DNA of 64,000 nucleotides from Lachnospiraceae bacterium (GCA_022766245.1 JALEPL010000004.1:1-64000); one strand, 5' to 3'; counted from the first letter of the stretch, positions 1-12,601 are shown. The notes: a model not told the origin generated them from the letters alone. Made by a program: numbers and translations.

Positions 1-475
1 TTGTAATAATCCATGATGTCGCAGATCCACAGACAACTAATACCAAATCCTCTTGAGCCGACGCCCAACTATTCCAAAAATAATCAAGTGCACTTTTAAA
101 ATCTGACTTTGCAGTATCCATCCATGGCAATTCGTCAAGAAAAACTACCTTTTTGTTATTAATTGGTTCACGATATACCTGATCACTTTCAAGAAGATTC
201 CTTAAACGAGTAAATGCATCGAACCAGTCTTTTGGGATATTTTTTTCCGTATCGCCATATTCCATCAAGCTGGCATAAAAACCCCGAAGCTGCCCCTTTG
301 TCTTTTCATCAGTAAGTCCTGTTGCATAAAAAGAAAACTGTTTATTAAAAAACTCACGAATCAGATATGTCTTTCCAACTCTCCTTCTTCCATAAACAAC
401 AACAAATTCCGGTCTCTTAGACAAAAGACACTGCATCAAATTATCTTTCTCTCTTTTTCGACCAATAATCTTCAT
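1..475 (-). CDS. AAA-type ATP-binding protein, C-terminus outside window
   Basis: Reading down from an ATG at 475 gives 158 residues without a stop before the window ends, so only the N-terminal part is present. It starts MKIIGRKREKDNL and has a Walker A motif GRRRVGKT near residue 30 and a Walker B-like FLDELPWMD near residue 115, followed by a VVCGSATSW sensor-1-like stretch. This is the pattern of the archaeal-ATPase/DUF234 group of stand-alone AAA ATPases, often thought to be accessory or defence genes of unknown role. Upstream sequence (480-640) is AT-rich with no other gene. The function is not known; the family call is firm. Confidence 0.85.
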   Translation of the reverse strand, partial: MKIIGRKREKDNLMQCLLSKRPEFVVVYGRRRVGKTYLIREFFNKQFSFYATGLTDEKTKGQLRGFYASLMEYGDTEKNIPKDWFDAFTRLRNLLESDQVYREPINNKKVVFLDELPWMDTAKSDFKSALDYFWNSWASAQEDLVLVVCGSATSWIIT

Positions 476-630
476 AATAGCACCTTTCTACCATAAACCG
501 CCATACAGTAATCATTTTTCTCTTATTTGGCGTTTTATATTACTTTTTATTATTATAGTTCGCCAATTCTATTTTTTAAAGTCTTTTGTATTGTATTGAT
601 AGTATCGTCCTCAGAATTTGCCGGAATAAA

Positions 631-671
631 AATCAATAAAGGAGACTCCATTCTCCATGAATGAAGTCTCC
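631..671 (-). terminator. Possible intrinsic terminator, reading leftward
   Basis: An imperfect inverted repeat (GGAGACTCCATTC at 641-653, GAATGAAGTCTCC at 659-671, one mismatch) is followed on the minus strand by a T-rich stretch. It could end transcripts from groESL, about 240 bases upstream. Confidence 0.5.
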
Positions 672-697
672 TATCTCTTATCCTATCAGAATATTTT

Positions 698-909
698 TTG
701 CCAGGATTCTAAGGAATCCTCCCATGGCCCTCAGGACTCCGTCGCCTCTTCGAGGCGACACCTCAGGGCAAACGCCGGGTCCCTCCTTAGGTGAGTCCTA
801 AGGGATCCTCCCAACTGCGTTGGGTCCCTCCACCCCCAATGCTCGCTTCGCTGCGCTTGGGGTAGATCCTAAGGAATCCTCCCGGCTACGCCGGGTCCCT
901 CCTTAGGAT
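698..909. repeat. Nested REP-like palindromes after groEL
   Basis: Three palindromic units lie side by side. Units with arms of the type CTAAGGAATCCTCCC / GGGTCCCTCCTTAG occur at about 706-791 and 866-909, with a related unit at 797-863. Inside the first lies a different palindrome, GCCCTCAGG...CCTCAGGGC (727-769), as if one element had inserted into another. Related copies occur at 5123-5161, 7188-7328, 62606-62651 and 62746-62784. Confidence 0.8.
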
Positions 910-912
910 AAA

Positions 913-2553
<1,641 letters not shown>

Positions 2554-2605
2554 TTAATATATATAATTTGAATCATATTCTTACGGCCTCATCAGCAAGT
2601 GATTC

Positions 2606-2625
2606 GGCCTGTTCTGAACAGATAC
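2606..2625. repeat. Short palindrome of the CTGTTCtGAACAG family
   Basis: CTGTTC-T-GAACAG at 2609-2621, followed by ATAC, sits between groES and groEL. The same motif recurs at 9209, 32827 and 60405. Confidence 0.65.
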
Positions 2626-2665
2626 TATAATTTCACAATTTGCTCTATGAGCGTTTTCATTTATC

Positions 2666-2980
<315 letters not shown>

Positions 2981-2993
2981 CTATTTTTTGTTG

Positions 2994-3020
2994 TTAGCAC
3001 TCACTCAATAGGAGTGCTAA
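2994..3020. promoter_or_regulatory. CIRCE operator (HrcA-binding site)
   Basis: TTAGCACTC at 2994-3002, nine spacer bases, then GAGTGCTAA at 3012-3020: a perfect match to the CIRCE consensus. It overlaps the start of the groESL transcript, so HrcA should repress groESL in the absence of heat or folding stress. Confidence 0.97.
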
Positions 3021-3036
3021 TCTTTTGTCTGTAAAT

Positions 3037-3065
3037 AAAATAGCACTATGTGTTTCCTTTGTCAA
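3037..3065 (-). promoter_or_regulatory. Sigma-A promoter of groESL
   Basis: On the minus strand, TTGACA (3060-3065), 17 bases, then TATTTT (3037-3042). The CIRCE element lies just downstream, in the usual arrangement. Confidence 0.85.
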
Positions 3066-3097
3066 CACCCTAGTGCTACTTTATATATTTTTTATTT

Positions 3098-3889
3098 TTA
3101 TAAAATCAATCCAAAATGCTCCAGTCCCCGGTATATGCCATCCGCATACAGATCAGAGGTCACATAGTCGCCTGCTGCCTTGGCCACATCCGTACCATTT
3201 CCCATGACGATTCCGTGTGCTGCATATTTCAGCATATCCACATCATTGACACTGTCTCCGAAAGCATAGGTGTTCTCGTGATCGATATGCAACAGCTCAC
3301 AGACCTTCTGAATACCGGTAGCTTTGGAATATCCCTTTGGCACAAACTCAATACAGATTCCACCATGATTTAATGCAGTAAAATACTTTTCAGCCTCCGG
3401 CAGTACCTGTAAATACTGCTCTCCCTCCAGAATAATCGAAAACTTACTGGCCTCCATATCCTCCAGGTGATCCTTCACATACCAAAGATCATCTCCCATG
3501 AGGCTGCGTACCATATCCAGGTAAGGATCCTTACTCCCTGCCGCATCCATATAAAGGTGATAACGTCCCTCGAAGATCACGGGTATCTGATGTTCCTGCA
3601 ACAGAAGCGCTATTCGCTTCAACAGCTCCGGCTCCTGCTTTTTATAAAAAAGCACCTCATCCTGATACTCAATCATGGTTCCACAACCACACACGATACC
3701 GTCGAAGCCCAGTCCCAGCAATTCCTCTGACTGGACAAAGGCGCGGCTTCGCCCGGTACAGATAAATGCCAGATGCCCATTTTCCCGCAATCTATGGATT
3801 CCCTCTCGGGTACTTTCCGGGATGAAGCCCTGCTCATCCCACAAAGTTCCGTCTATGTCAAAAAATACTGCTGCCTGTTTCATATCCAT
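3098..3889 (-). CDS. HAD-superfamily hydrolase, Cof type
   Basis: A 263-residue haloacid-dehalogenase-like phosphatase of the Cof/IIB group. Motif I is FFDIDGTLWD (nucleophile Asp in DIDGT), motif II FICTGRSR, and motif III/IV GDSVNDVDMLKYA with HGIVMGNG. Such enzymes hydrolyse sugar phosphates, nucleotides or flavin mononucleotide; the substrate cannot be predicted. Its ATG overlaps the dapL stop codon by one base (TAATG), so the two genes are translationally coupled. Confidence 0.95.
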   Translation of the reverse strand: MDMKQAAVFFDIDGTLWDEQGFIPESTREGIHRLRENGHLAFICTGRSRAFVQSEELLGLGFDGIVCGCGTMIEYQDEVLFYKKQEPELLKRIALLLQEHQIPVIFEGRYHLYMDAAGSKDPYLDMVRSLMGDDLWYVKDHLEDMEASKFSIILEGEQYLQVLPEAEKYFTALNHGGICIEFVPKGYSKATGIQKVCELLHIDHENTYAFGDSVNDVDMLKYAAHGIVMGNGTDVAKAAGDYVTSDLYADGIYRGLEHFGLIL

Positions 3890-5103
3890 TATAAACTCTT
3901 AATCCGATCCAATGCTGCCACAGTGTTCTCATAAGTACCAAAAGCAGTCAGCCGGAAGTATCCTTCTCCGCTGGGTCCGAATCCGGAGCCAGGTGTACCA
4001 ACCACGTTGGCATTCTCCAGCAGATAATCAAAGAACTCCCAGGAATTCATGTTCTCCGGGGTCTTTAACCAGATATAAGGCGCATTTACGCCGCCGAATA
4101 CAGTATAGCCTGCATCCTGCAAGCCCTGCTTGATGGTGGAAGCATTTTTCATATAATATGCTACCTGCTCCTTCAGCTGTGCCTTTCCTGCCTCAGAGTA
4201 AACAGCCTCGCCGGCGCGCTGTACGATATAAGGTGCTCCGTTGAACTTGGTTCCATGACGTCTTGCCCACATTGCATTCAGGGAAGCTTCCCCTCTCTTT
4301 AAGTCCTTCGGTACTACGGTGTATCCCAAACGCACTCCGGTAAATCCGGCGTTCTTAGAAAAGCTCTTCAGCTCGATGGCACAGGTTCTGGCACCCTCAC
4401 ACTCATAGATGGAATGAGCCACATCATCCTCGGAAATATATGCCTCGTAAGCACCATCATAGATAATCAGTGCGCCCACTTTATTGGCATAATCCACCCA
4501 CTCCTGCAACTGGCTCTTGGTGATGGTAGTTCCGGTAGGATTGTTCGGAAGGCACAGATAGATTACATCCGGTGTCTCCTTGGGGAACTCCGGTACAAAG
4601 TTATTCTCTTTGGTGCAAGGCATATAGATTACATTGCTCCACATCTGGGTATCCGGATTGTATGTACCGGTTCTTCCTGCCATGACATTGGCATCCACAT
4701 AAACCGGGTATACCGGATCACATACTGCGATCTTCGTATCTGCAGCAAACAATTCCTGAATATCTGCGGAATCACTCTTTGCTCCATCGGAGACAAAAAT
4801 CTCATCTGCCTGAATATCGCAGCCTCTGTCCTGATAATCATTTTTTACAATGGCATTGCGCAGGAAATCATATCCCAGATCCGGTGCATATCCATGAAAT
4901 GTCTCCGCATTCCCCATCTCATCCACTGCCTTGTGCAGAGCCTCAATAATAGCCGGAGCCAGCGGCTGAGTCACATCACCGATACCAAGACGAATAATCT
5001 TTTTATCCGGATTAGCTGATGAAAAGGCGTTTACTTTCTTTGCAATGGTGCTGAACAAATAACTTCCTGGTAACTTCTGAAAATTATCATTTACTTGAAA
5101 CAT
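3889..5103 (-). CDS. dapL: LL-diaminopimelate aminotransferase
   Basis: A 404-residue PLP-dependent fold-type-I aminotransferase that makes LL-diaminopimelate directly from tetrahydrodipicolinate, bypassing the succinyl or acetyl intermediates of lysine and peptidoglycan precursor synthesis. The start VNDNFQKLPGSYLFSTIAKK, the NPTGT motif, and SFSKNAGFTGVRLG carrying the PLP lysine are diagnostic of the DapL branch. Length is normal. It heads a two-gene unit with the HAD hydrolase and is preceded by a palindromic repeat. Confidence 0.98.
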   Translation of the reverse strand: MFQVNDNFQKLPGSYLFSTIAKKVNAFSSANPDKKIIRLGIGDVTQPLAPAIIEALHKAVDEMGNAETFHGYAPDLGYDFLRNAIVKNDYQDRGCDIQADEIFVSDGAKSDSADIQELFAADTKIAVCDPVYPVYVDANVMAGRTGTYNPDTQMWSNVIYMPCTKENNFVPEFPKETPDVIYLCLPNNPTGTTITKSQLQEWVDYANKVGALIIYDGAYEAYISEDDVAHSIYECEGARTCAIELKSFSKNAGFTGVRLGYTVVPKDLKRGEASLNAMWARRHGTKFNGAPYIVQRAGEAVYSEAGKAQLKEQVAYYMKNASTIKQGLQDAGYTVFGGVNAPYIWLKTPENMNSWEFFDYLLENANVVGTPGSGFGPSGEGYFRLTAFGTYENTVAALDRIKSL

Positions 5104-5122
5104 ATCTTATCCTCTTTCCCTT

Positions 5123-5161
5123 AGCATGAGGTGTCACCGCAGGTGACGGAGTCCTAATGCT
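5123..5161. repeat. REP-like palindrome, GGTGTCACC type
   Basis: AGCAT-gAGG-tgTCACC / GGTGAC-ggaGTCCT-aATGCT forms a long stem upstream of dapL. A close relative lies at 62746-62784. Confidence 0.75.
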
Positions 5162-5221
5162 ATTTATTTTATAATCAAAATTATTTTATCACCAAATATT
5201 TTTTCTGAAAAGCACATTTTA

Positions 5222-5770
5222 TTAGCAATGCATCAGACTCAGAATCATCTGTGCCGTTTCAGTGAGACCCGTTCCATTATCCATGCTTCGTTTCTGGATA
5301 TAACGATGGGCTTCTTCCTCTGACATGCCGTTTCGCACCATGAGCAATTCCTTGGCATCCTGCAGAATTTTTTTCTCCTCCTCCGATCGCTCCTTGGGCT
5401 GCATACGCTTCTTTTTCCGCATTCGATTCAGTGAATAGGACATGGTGTCCACCGTCTGAATCAACTCATTGACCTTCAGCGGCATGGACAGACACATCAG
5501 ATTTGGAACCGATCGGTCATTCATTACATCCATAGAAGCCATCAACAACATCTGAAAGGTGGAAGGAAGATATTCATATAACTCCGTATACATCATGTCC
5601 GAAAAACGAGCACTGCATATGAGAATTCCACCATCCAGACTGTTGGCATACTGCAATACCTGAGAACCGTTTGTTGCAATGGCATCCACCGAGAATCCGC
5701 TTCTGACTAATATATTTTTGATGCTTTTCGCATTTTCGATTTTTGGAAATGCTACAATTATGTTAATCAA
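5222..5770 (-). CDS. ANTAR-domain antiterminator with degenerate receiver
   Basis: The C-terminal third (EEEKKILQDAKELLMVRNGMSEEEAHRYIQKRSMD) is an ANTAR domain, an RNA-binding three-helix module that controls transcription antitermination, usually of nitrogen genes. The N-terminal part has a receiver-like fold, but the acidic pocket (VAFPK where DD is expected) and the phospho-acceptor (ICSA) are missing; the conserved PLK lysine remains. Its position just downstream of glnA fits a role in nitrogen control. I chose the TTG at 5770 because AGGAGA sits 8 bases before it. The longer frame from GTG at 5803 has no ribosome-binding site and would contain this one. Confidence 0.88.
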   Translation of the reverse strand: MINIIVAFPKIENAKSIKNILVRSGFSVDAIATNGSQVLQYANSLDGGILICSARFSDMMYTELYEYLPSTFQMLLMASMDVMNDRSVPNLMCLSMPLKVNELIQTVDTMSYSLNRMRKKKRMQPKERSEEEKKILQDAKELLMVRNGMSEEEAHRYIQKRSMDNGTGLTETAQMILSLMHC

Positions 5771-5819
5771 AATCTTTTCTCCTGTAGTATAACTTATGGC
5801 CACTTTTATTTATTCGTGA

Positions 5820-7148
5820 TTATATTTTATATAAATACTCTTCGATTTCCCATTGTGTTACGTGAGCACAATACTCTGCCCATTCCTTTTTCTTGGCTTC
5901 CTCATACTTATCGGAGATATGCTGTCCCAGAATACTGCGAATGTATTCATCCTCCCGGAATGCCTCCACAGCCGCACCCAGGTTTGCCGGCAGAGAGTCA
6001 ATTCCCTTCTCGTCCTTAGCCACTTCGTTCAGTTCAAATACATTTTCCCGAACCTCCTCCGGCGGCAGAATCTTATTCTCGATTCCATCTAATCCTGCTG
6101 CCAGACATGCAGCCAGTGCCAAATACGGATTCGCCGAAGGATCCGGGCAGCGAAGCTCCACACGGGTACCTGCGCCTCTGGATGCAGGAATACGAATCAA
6201 CGGGCTACGGTTAGTAGCAGACCATGCGATGTAAGTAGGTGCCTCATAACCGGGAACCAAACGTTTGTAGGAATTTACCAGAGGATTGGTAATCAGGCTC
6301 ATTCCCTTGATGTGACGAATCAATCCACCAATGAAATAATAAGCCTCCTGACTTAACCCCAGTTTCCCATTGGGATCATCAAAGATATTCTTGCCATCCT
6401 TTGACAGGGACATATTGATATGCATGCCAGATCCGTTTACACCGAACTTCGGCTTTGGCATAAAGCTGGCAAACAGCCCATGACGCTTTGCAATGGTTTT
6501 TACTGCCAGTTTAAAGGTCATGATATTGTCCGCTGTAGTAAGTCCCTCGTCGTATTTGAAATCAATCTCATGCTGTGCCGGTGCCACCTCATGGTGGGAT
6601 GCCTCGATTTCAAATCCCATATCCTCCAGAGTCAGAACCATATCACGTCTCGCATTTTCTCCCAGATCCACCGGACCCAGATCAAAATAGCCTGCCTTTT
6701 CATGGGTGATGGTGGTGGGCTGTCCGTTGTCATCCACATGGAATAAGAAAAACTCGCACTCCGGTCCCACATCAAAGGTATATCCCATATCGGCTGCACG
6801 CTTGATCTGCTGCTTCAAAATATAACGGGGATCCCCTTCAAAGGGAGTTCCGTCTGCCCGGTACACATCGCAGATGATTCGTGCCACTTTTCCCTGCTGA
6901 GGTCTCCATGGGAAAATAGCAAAAGTGTCTAAATCCGGATGCAGGTACATATCTGACTCCTCAATCCGCACAAATCCCTCGATGGAAGAGCCATCAAACA
7001 TACACTGGTTGTCCAGTGCCTTCTCCAGCTGGCTCTTGGTGATCGCAACATTTTTCAAAGTTCCAAACATGTCCGTAAACTGTAAACGGATAAATTCTAC
7101 ATCATCCTCCTCAACCATACGGATAATGTCCTGTTTTGTGTAATTCAT
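5820..7148 (-). CDS. glnA: Glutamine synthetase, type I
   Basis: A 442-residue GSI that ligates ammonium to glutamate using ATP. It carries the latch-side [13 protein letters not shown], the catalytic DGSSIEGF loop, the ATP-binding [13 protein letters not shown] segment, and [13 protein letters not shown]. No adenylylation-type Tyr motif is evident, and the length matches the GSI-alpha form of Gram-positives. The start has a strong AAGGAGAG site. The ANTAR regulator gene follows within 50 bases, so the two are probably cotranscribed. Confidence 0.98.
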   Translation of the reverse strand: MNYTKQDIIRMVEEDDVEFIRLQFTDMFGTLKNVAITKSQLEKALDNQCMFDGSSIEGFVRIEESDMYLHPDLDTFAIFPWRPQQGKVARIICDVYRADGTPFEGDPRYILKQQIKRAADMGYTFDVGPECEFFLFHVDDNGQPTTITHEKAGYFDLGPVDLGENARRDMVLTLEDMGFEIEASHHEVAPAQHEIDFKYDEGLTTADNIMTFKLAVKTIAKRHGLFASFMPKPKFGVNGSGMHINMSLSKDGKNIFDDPNGKLGLSQEAYYFIGGLIRHIKGMSLITNPLVNSYKRLVPGYEAPTYIAWSATNRSPLIRIPASRGAGTRVELRCPDPSANPYLALAACLAAGLDGIENKILPPEEVRENVFELNEVAKDEKGIDSLPANLGAAVEAFREDEYIRSILGQHISDKYEEAKKKEWAEYCAHVTQWEIEEYLYKI

Positions 7149-7187
7149 GCTTCTACTCTCCTTCTATCATGTTTCTGTTCTAAACAC

Positions 7188-7328
7188 GCCCTCAGGACTC
7201 CGTCGCCTCTTCGCTAAGCCCTCAAAGGTCGCTTCGCGCTGCTTTGAGGACATGCCTCAGGGCTCCGTCTCCTCTTCGCTGAGCCCTCAAAGGTCGCTTC
7301 GCGCTGCTTTGAGGACATGACTCAGGGC
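7188..7328. repeat. Tandem palindromic repeats in the glnA leader
   Basis: Two tandem units of about 70 bases each contain CTCAAAGGTCGCTTCGCGC...GCTTTGAG plus the GCCCTCAGG..CTCCGTC motif seen at 727-769. They fill the gap between hisA and glnA and would form strong hairpins at the 5' end of the glnA message, or at the 3' end of a hypothetical opposite transcript. Confidence 0.8.
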
Positions 7329-8095
7329 ATAAAACTAAGTACTTCCTGATAAGGCATCTCTCCGCCAAACAAATCCAATGCACTGCCAATCGTTACATTC
7401 ACCCGGTCATGTCCCAGTTCGCGAATCTTCTTTAGATCCTCAAAGCTTCGTACTCCACCGGCATAAGTGACCGGTAATTTCCCCCAGTCACCCAGCAGCT
7501 GTACCAAAGGCTCCTCAATGCCGGAGGCTTTCCCCTCCACATCCACTGCGTGAACCAGAAATTCATCTGCAAACTCACTGAGCTTATCCAAAAGTGCCGG
7601 TGTAATCTTCTCATCCGTAAACTTCTGCCAGCGGTCAGTCACAATATAGTAAGCGCCCTCCCGCATGCGGCAGCTTAAGTCCAGCACCAGATGCTCCTTT
7701 CCCACTGCATCCAACAATTTTTGCAGATTCTCGTAATTCACCCGTCCATCCCGGAACACATAAGATGTCACAATCACATGACTGGCTCCCTCCCGGATGA
7801 AATACGCCGCATTATCTGCCCGGATGCCGCCTCCAATCTGCATCCCACCGGGATAGGCGTGAAGTGCCAAAAGTGCCTGCTGCCTGGTGGCCTCATAATA
7901 TTCACTGTCCACGGAGTTCAGTAAAATAATGTGACCGCCCCGAATGCCATCCTTCTTATAAAGCTTTGCAAAAAAAGCGCCATCCTGATCCGTCACAAAA
8001 TTCTCCGTAGCCTGATCTCCCTCATCACGCAGACTGCTGCCTACGATCTGTTTCACTTTGCCGTTGTGAATATCAATGCATGGTCGAAATTCCAT
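7322..8095 (-). CDS. hisA: ProFAR isomerase HisA, eukaryote-like type
   Basis: A 257-residue beta/alpha-barrel enzyme of histidine synthesis, converting ProFAR to PRFAR. The start MEFRPCIDIHNGKVKQIVG, with IGGGIRADNA and VTYAGGVRSFEDL, supports HisA. The divergent middle (EHLVLDLSCR, YYIVTDRWQKFT) matches the branch related to yeast HIS6 rather than the ordinary bacterial HisA. It stands alone, away from any his operon. The 3' end abuts the palindromic repeats of the glnA leader. Confidence 0.92.
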   Translation of the reverse strand: MEFRPCIDIHNGKVKQIVGSSLRDEGDQATENFVTDQDGAFFAKLYKKDGIRGGHIILLNSVDSEYYEATRQQALLALHAYPGGMQIGGGIRADNAAYFIREGASHVIVTSYVFRDGRVNYENLQKLLDAVGKEHLVLDLSCRMREGAYYIVTDRWQKFTDEKITPALLDKLSEFADEFLVHAVDVEGKASGIEEPLVQLLGDWGKLPVTYAGGVRSFEDLKKIRELGHDRVNVTIGSALDLFGGEMPYQEVLSFMP

Positions 8096-8161
8096 GAAGC
8101 CCTCCTCATTTCTTTGAATGTCAGCCTATATACAAATGCTCTGGAAACGTGGCTGATGCTT

Positions 8162-8203
8162 AAAAAAGGACAACGTAATCTTATCCAGACTCCGTTGTCC
8201 TTT
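8162..8203 (-). terminator. Intrinsic terminator of metNIQ
   Basis: AAAGGACAACG (8165-8175) pairs with CGTTGTCCTTT (8193-8203) and is followed on the minus strand by six T residues. Confidence 0.88.
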
Positions 8204-8247
8204 CAAAGGATAACATATTTCACCTAAAAAGTGAATACCGATTTTCA

Positions 8248-9135
8248 TTAATTAAAGGGAATTACAGATCCGTCGTAAGTATCATTGATGAACTGCTTAA
8301 TCTCGTCAGACTGTAACACACTTACCAAAGCCAGAATTGCAGGATCATTCTCATTTCCTTCCTTAACGGCAATGACGTTTACATAGGTCTGTGCTGCCTC
8401 AGAATCAGCTGTCTCATAAGCGATGGCATCCTTGCTTGCAGAGAATCCTGCCTCCAATGCATAGTTACCATTTAAAACCACATAAGCCACCTCATCTTTC
8501 ACACGGGCTACCTGTGCTGCCTCCAGTTCCTGGAACTCAATGTTCTTCGGGTTTTCCTCGATATCTTTAATGGTAGCTGTCAGTCCGGCACCATCCTTTA
8601 ATTTCAGCAGACCATTTGCCTCAAGTAAAAGTAGTGCTCTTGCCTCATTAGTGGTATCGTTAGGAATAGCGATTACATCGCCCTCAGCCACATCCTCTAA
8701 GCTGGCCTTGGTACCGGGATAAATACCAAAGGGCTCGTAATGGATACCGCCGGCATTCACCAGATGCGTACCCTGCTCCTCGTTAAACTGCTCCAGATAA
8801 GGAATGTGCTGGAAATAGTTTGCGTCAAACTCTTCGCTCTCCACTACCAGGTTTGGCTGCACATAATCGTTAAATACAGTAACCTGTAAATCATATCCCT
8901 GCTCTGCCAGAAGTGGCTTTGCTGCCTCTAAGATCTCTGCATGGGGTGTAGCAGAAGCTGCCACGGTGATAGGCTGTAATTCCACATCTGCAGATTCATC
9001 TGCTGTATTTTCGGTGGCGGGAGTCTGCTCCTCCACAGTTTCTGCAGTGTTATTCTCGGTGCTGTTACCGCATCCTGCCAGCACACTGATTGCTAAAATA
9101 CCTGTTAAAATTCCTGCTAAAAGTTTTTTCTTCAT
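8248..9135 (-). CDS. metQ: Methionine ABC transporter substrate-binding lipoprotein
   Basis: A 295-residue NlpA/MetQ-family lipoprotein that delivers D/L-methionine to the MetNI transporter. The signal peptide ends in a lipobox (VLAGC, Cys at about residue 22), followed by an acidic Thr/Glu-rich linker and then the binding domain (TPHAEILEAAKPLL, NDYVQPN, IAIPNDTTNEARALLLLE). It is the third gene of metN-metI-metQ. Confidence 0.96.
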   Translation of the reverse strand: MKKKLLAGILTGILAISVLAGCGNSTENNTAETVEEQTPATENTADESADVELQPITVAASATPHAEILEAAKPLLAEQGYDLQVTVFNDYVQPNLVVESEEFDANYFQHIPYLEQFNEEQGTHLVNAGGIHYEPFGIYPGTKASLEDVAEGDVIAIPNDTTNEARALLLLEANGLLKLKDGAGLTATIKDIEENPKNIEFQELEAAQVARVKDEVAYVVLNGNYALEAGFSASKDAIAYETADSEAAQTYVNVIAVKEGNENDPAILALVSVLQSDEIKQFINDTYDGSVIPFN

Positions 9136-9208
9136 AATTTTTTCCTCTTTTCTTTTTTATTTTTATGTGATCTATTCCAAACGCAAGGTTCTAAAATAGT
9201 TACATTGC

Positions 9209-9226
9209 AACTGTTCAGAACAGATA
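9209..9226. repeat. Short palindrome of the CTGTTCaGAACAG family
   Basis: AACTGTTC-A-GAACAGATAC lies between metI and metQ. Confidence 0.65.
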
Positions 9227-9239
9227 CCATTTTTGCTTG

Positions 9240-9899
9240 TTACTTTCTCCGGTCTAACTTCCCTGCGATTTTCATTCCTATAGTCTGGAATACCTGGAAC
9301 AAAATAATTAAAAGCACAACTGTGATAATCATCATATCGGCTTCCCAACGATAATATCCGTATCGGACAGCGATATCTCCCAATCCACCGCCGCCCACAG
9401 TTCCTGACATAGCGGAGTAACCCAGAATCACGCCGGTGGCAATGGTTGCTCCCACAATCAGGGATGTTCTTGCCTCCACCAACATCACCCGGAACACAAT
9501 TGCGAAATCTGATGCGCCCATGGAACGGGCTGCCTCAATCACTCCGGAATCCACTTCCTTTAAGGATGACTCCACCATACGTGCAATGTAAGGTGCCGCA
9601 CACACCACCAAAGGTACAATCGTTGCTGTAGACCCATAACTTTTTCCCACCACAAACCGGGTAAACGGAATCATCAGGATCAACAGAATCAAAAATGGAA
9701 TGCTTCGTACAATATTGGCTATCACATCAAAAATCTTATAAATGACTGCATTTGGTCGAATTCCATCCCGTCCGGTTACCGTTAAGATGATTCCCATCGG
9801 GAATCCAAACACATAGCCCAAAAAGGTGGAACCCAATGTCATGTACAGGGTATCACGGATTCCTTCCAGCAACATTTTAATCGTAGTACTATCCAACAT
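9240..9899 (-). CDS. metI: Methionine ABC transporter permease
   Basis: A 219-residue inner-membrane permease with about five membrane helices. The ABC-coupling EAA loop reads EAARSMGASDFAIVFRVMLVEARTSL, as in MetI. The reading frame begins 11 bases inside metN, consistent with translational coupling. Confidence 0.97.
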   Translation of the reverse strand: MLDSTTIKMLLEGIRDTLYMTLGSTFLGYVFGFPMGIILTVTGRDGIRPNAVIYKIFDVIANIVRSIPFLILLILMIPFTRFVVGKSYGSTATIVPLVVCAAPYIARMVESSLKEVDSGVIEAARSMGASDFAIVFRVMLVEARTSLIVGATIATGVILGYSAMSGTVGGGGLGDIAVRYGYYRWEADMMIITVVLLIILFQVFQTIGMKIAGKLDRRK

Positions 9900-10923
9900 T
9901 TTCTGTCACCTCCAAAATCTCCAATCCATGTTCCCGTAAATACTGTTCCATGTCTACCTGCAGGTGTCTGTCTTCCGGCATACTTAAGATCATCTCTCCC
10001 TTTGCTACACCGCCAACATTCTTCGTGTCTGCACGCAAAATATTTACCGGGGTCTGGAACTGCAGAATCATATTGGCGATCACCGGTTCGTATGCCGAAT
10101 TTTCCGAAAATACGATTCGTATCTTCCGCTTGGTATCCAGTCTGTCCTGTTCCACATAAGCCATATGCTCGGTCGCATCCGGCAGATCTCTAAGAATCAG
10201 TTCTTTTGCTGCATGGGATTTAGGATGAGAAAAGATCTCATTCACCGTTCCGTCCTCCACCAGCACACCGTGTTCGATGATCGCAACCCGATTACAGATT
10301 TCCCGAATCACCGCCATCTGGTGTGTAATGATCACAATGGTAATCTTCATCTTCTGGTTGATTTCCTTTAACAACTCTAAAATGGATGCTGTCGTCTGCG
10401 GATCCAACGCACTGGTTGCCTCGTCACAGAGCAAAATCTTCGGATTGGATGCCAATGCTCTGGCAATGGCCACTCTCTGCTTCTGTCCACCGGAAAGCTG
10501 TGCCGGATAAGCCTTTTCCTTATCCTCTAGCCCAACTGTCTTTAAAAGCTCTTTGGCACGTTCTTTTGCCTGCTTTTTCTTCACTCCCTGAAGTTGTAGC
10601 GGAAAGCAGACATTGTCGATCACGTTTTTCTGCATCAACAGATTAAAATGCTGGAATATCATGGAAATGTCTCTACGACAGGTACGAAGTTCCTTCTCTG
10701 TCATGCTGCCCAAATTTTTCCCGCGTACGATCACCTCGCCCTCAGAAGGTTTCTCCAGATAATTCAGGCATCGCACCAGCGTGCTTTTCCCGGCACCGGA
10801 CATTCCAATGATTCCGTAAATATCACCTGCCTCTATGGTGAGGTTGATATCCTTTAAGGCCTCCACCGTCAGTCCATTTGAGGTAAAGTTTTTTGTCAGA
10901 TGTTTTACTACAATTTCACTCAT
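9889..10923 (-). CDS. metN: Methionine ABC transporter ATPase
   Basis: An ABC ATPase with Walker A GMSGAGKST, signature LSGGQKQRVAIARAL, Walker B ILLCDEATSALDP, and the C-terminal NIL ligand-sensing domain (RKIRIVFSENSAYEP onward) that gives methionine feedback on transport. The ATG at 10923 (MSEIVVKHLTKNF) has AAAGGAA just upstream, so it is preferred to the ATG nine codons earlier. It is the first gene of the metNIQ operon. Confidence 0.97.
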   Translation of the reverse strand: MSEIVVKHLTKNFTSNGLTVEALKDINLTIEAGDIYGIIGMSGAGKSTLVRCLNYLEKPSEGEVIVRGKNLGSMTEKELRTCRRDISMIFQHFNLLMQKNVIDNVCFPLQLQGVKKKQAKERAKELLKTVGLEDKEKAYPAQLSGGQKQRVAIARALASNPKILLCDEATSALDPQTTASILELLKEINQKMKITIVIITHQMAVIREICNRVAIIEHGVLVEDGTVNEIFSHPKSHAAKELILRDLPDATEHMAYVEQDRLDTKRKIRIVFSENSAYEPVIANMILQFQTPVNILRADTKNVGGVAKGEMILSMPEDRHLQVDMEQYLREHGLEILEVTENVG

Positions 10924-10952
10924 GCATGATTCCTTTCTGTGTCTATCCAACC

Positions 10953-11034
10953 AAAAAGGCTATGACACATCGAATCGAAAGTGAATTCTCTTTCGATACG
11001 CGTATTATAGCCTTTGTATCTCAAAAAGTGTTAA
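10953..11034 (-). promoter_or_regulatory. guaB-metN gap: hairpin plus likely metN promoter
   Basis: On the minus strand, TTAACA (11029-11034) and TATAAT (11004-11009), 19 bases apart, could be the metN promoter. The same stretch forms a nested hairpin (AAGGCTAT...ATAGCCTT enclosing ATCGAAAG...CTTTCGAT) followed by five T residues. That hairpin could terminate guaB or act as a leader attenuator. I do not recognise a SAM riboswitch or T-box here. Confidence 0.5.
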
Positions 11035-11084
11035 TACATATAACTTTGAACTGGTTATAAATAAAACTTATTGCTAAATCACTG

Positions 11085-12590
<1,506 letters not shown>

Positions 12591-12601
12591 TTAGTTTCTC
12601 A

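Noticed and set aside
10953-11084. SAM riboswitch or T-box before metN
   Set aside because: The leader is too short and lacks the conserved cores; only a simple nested hairpin is visible.
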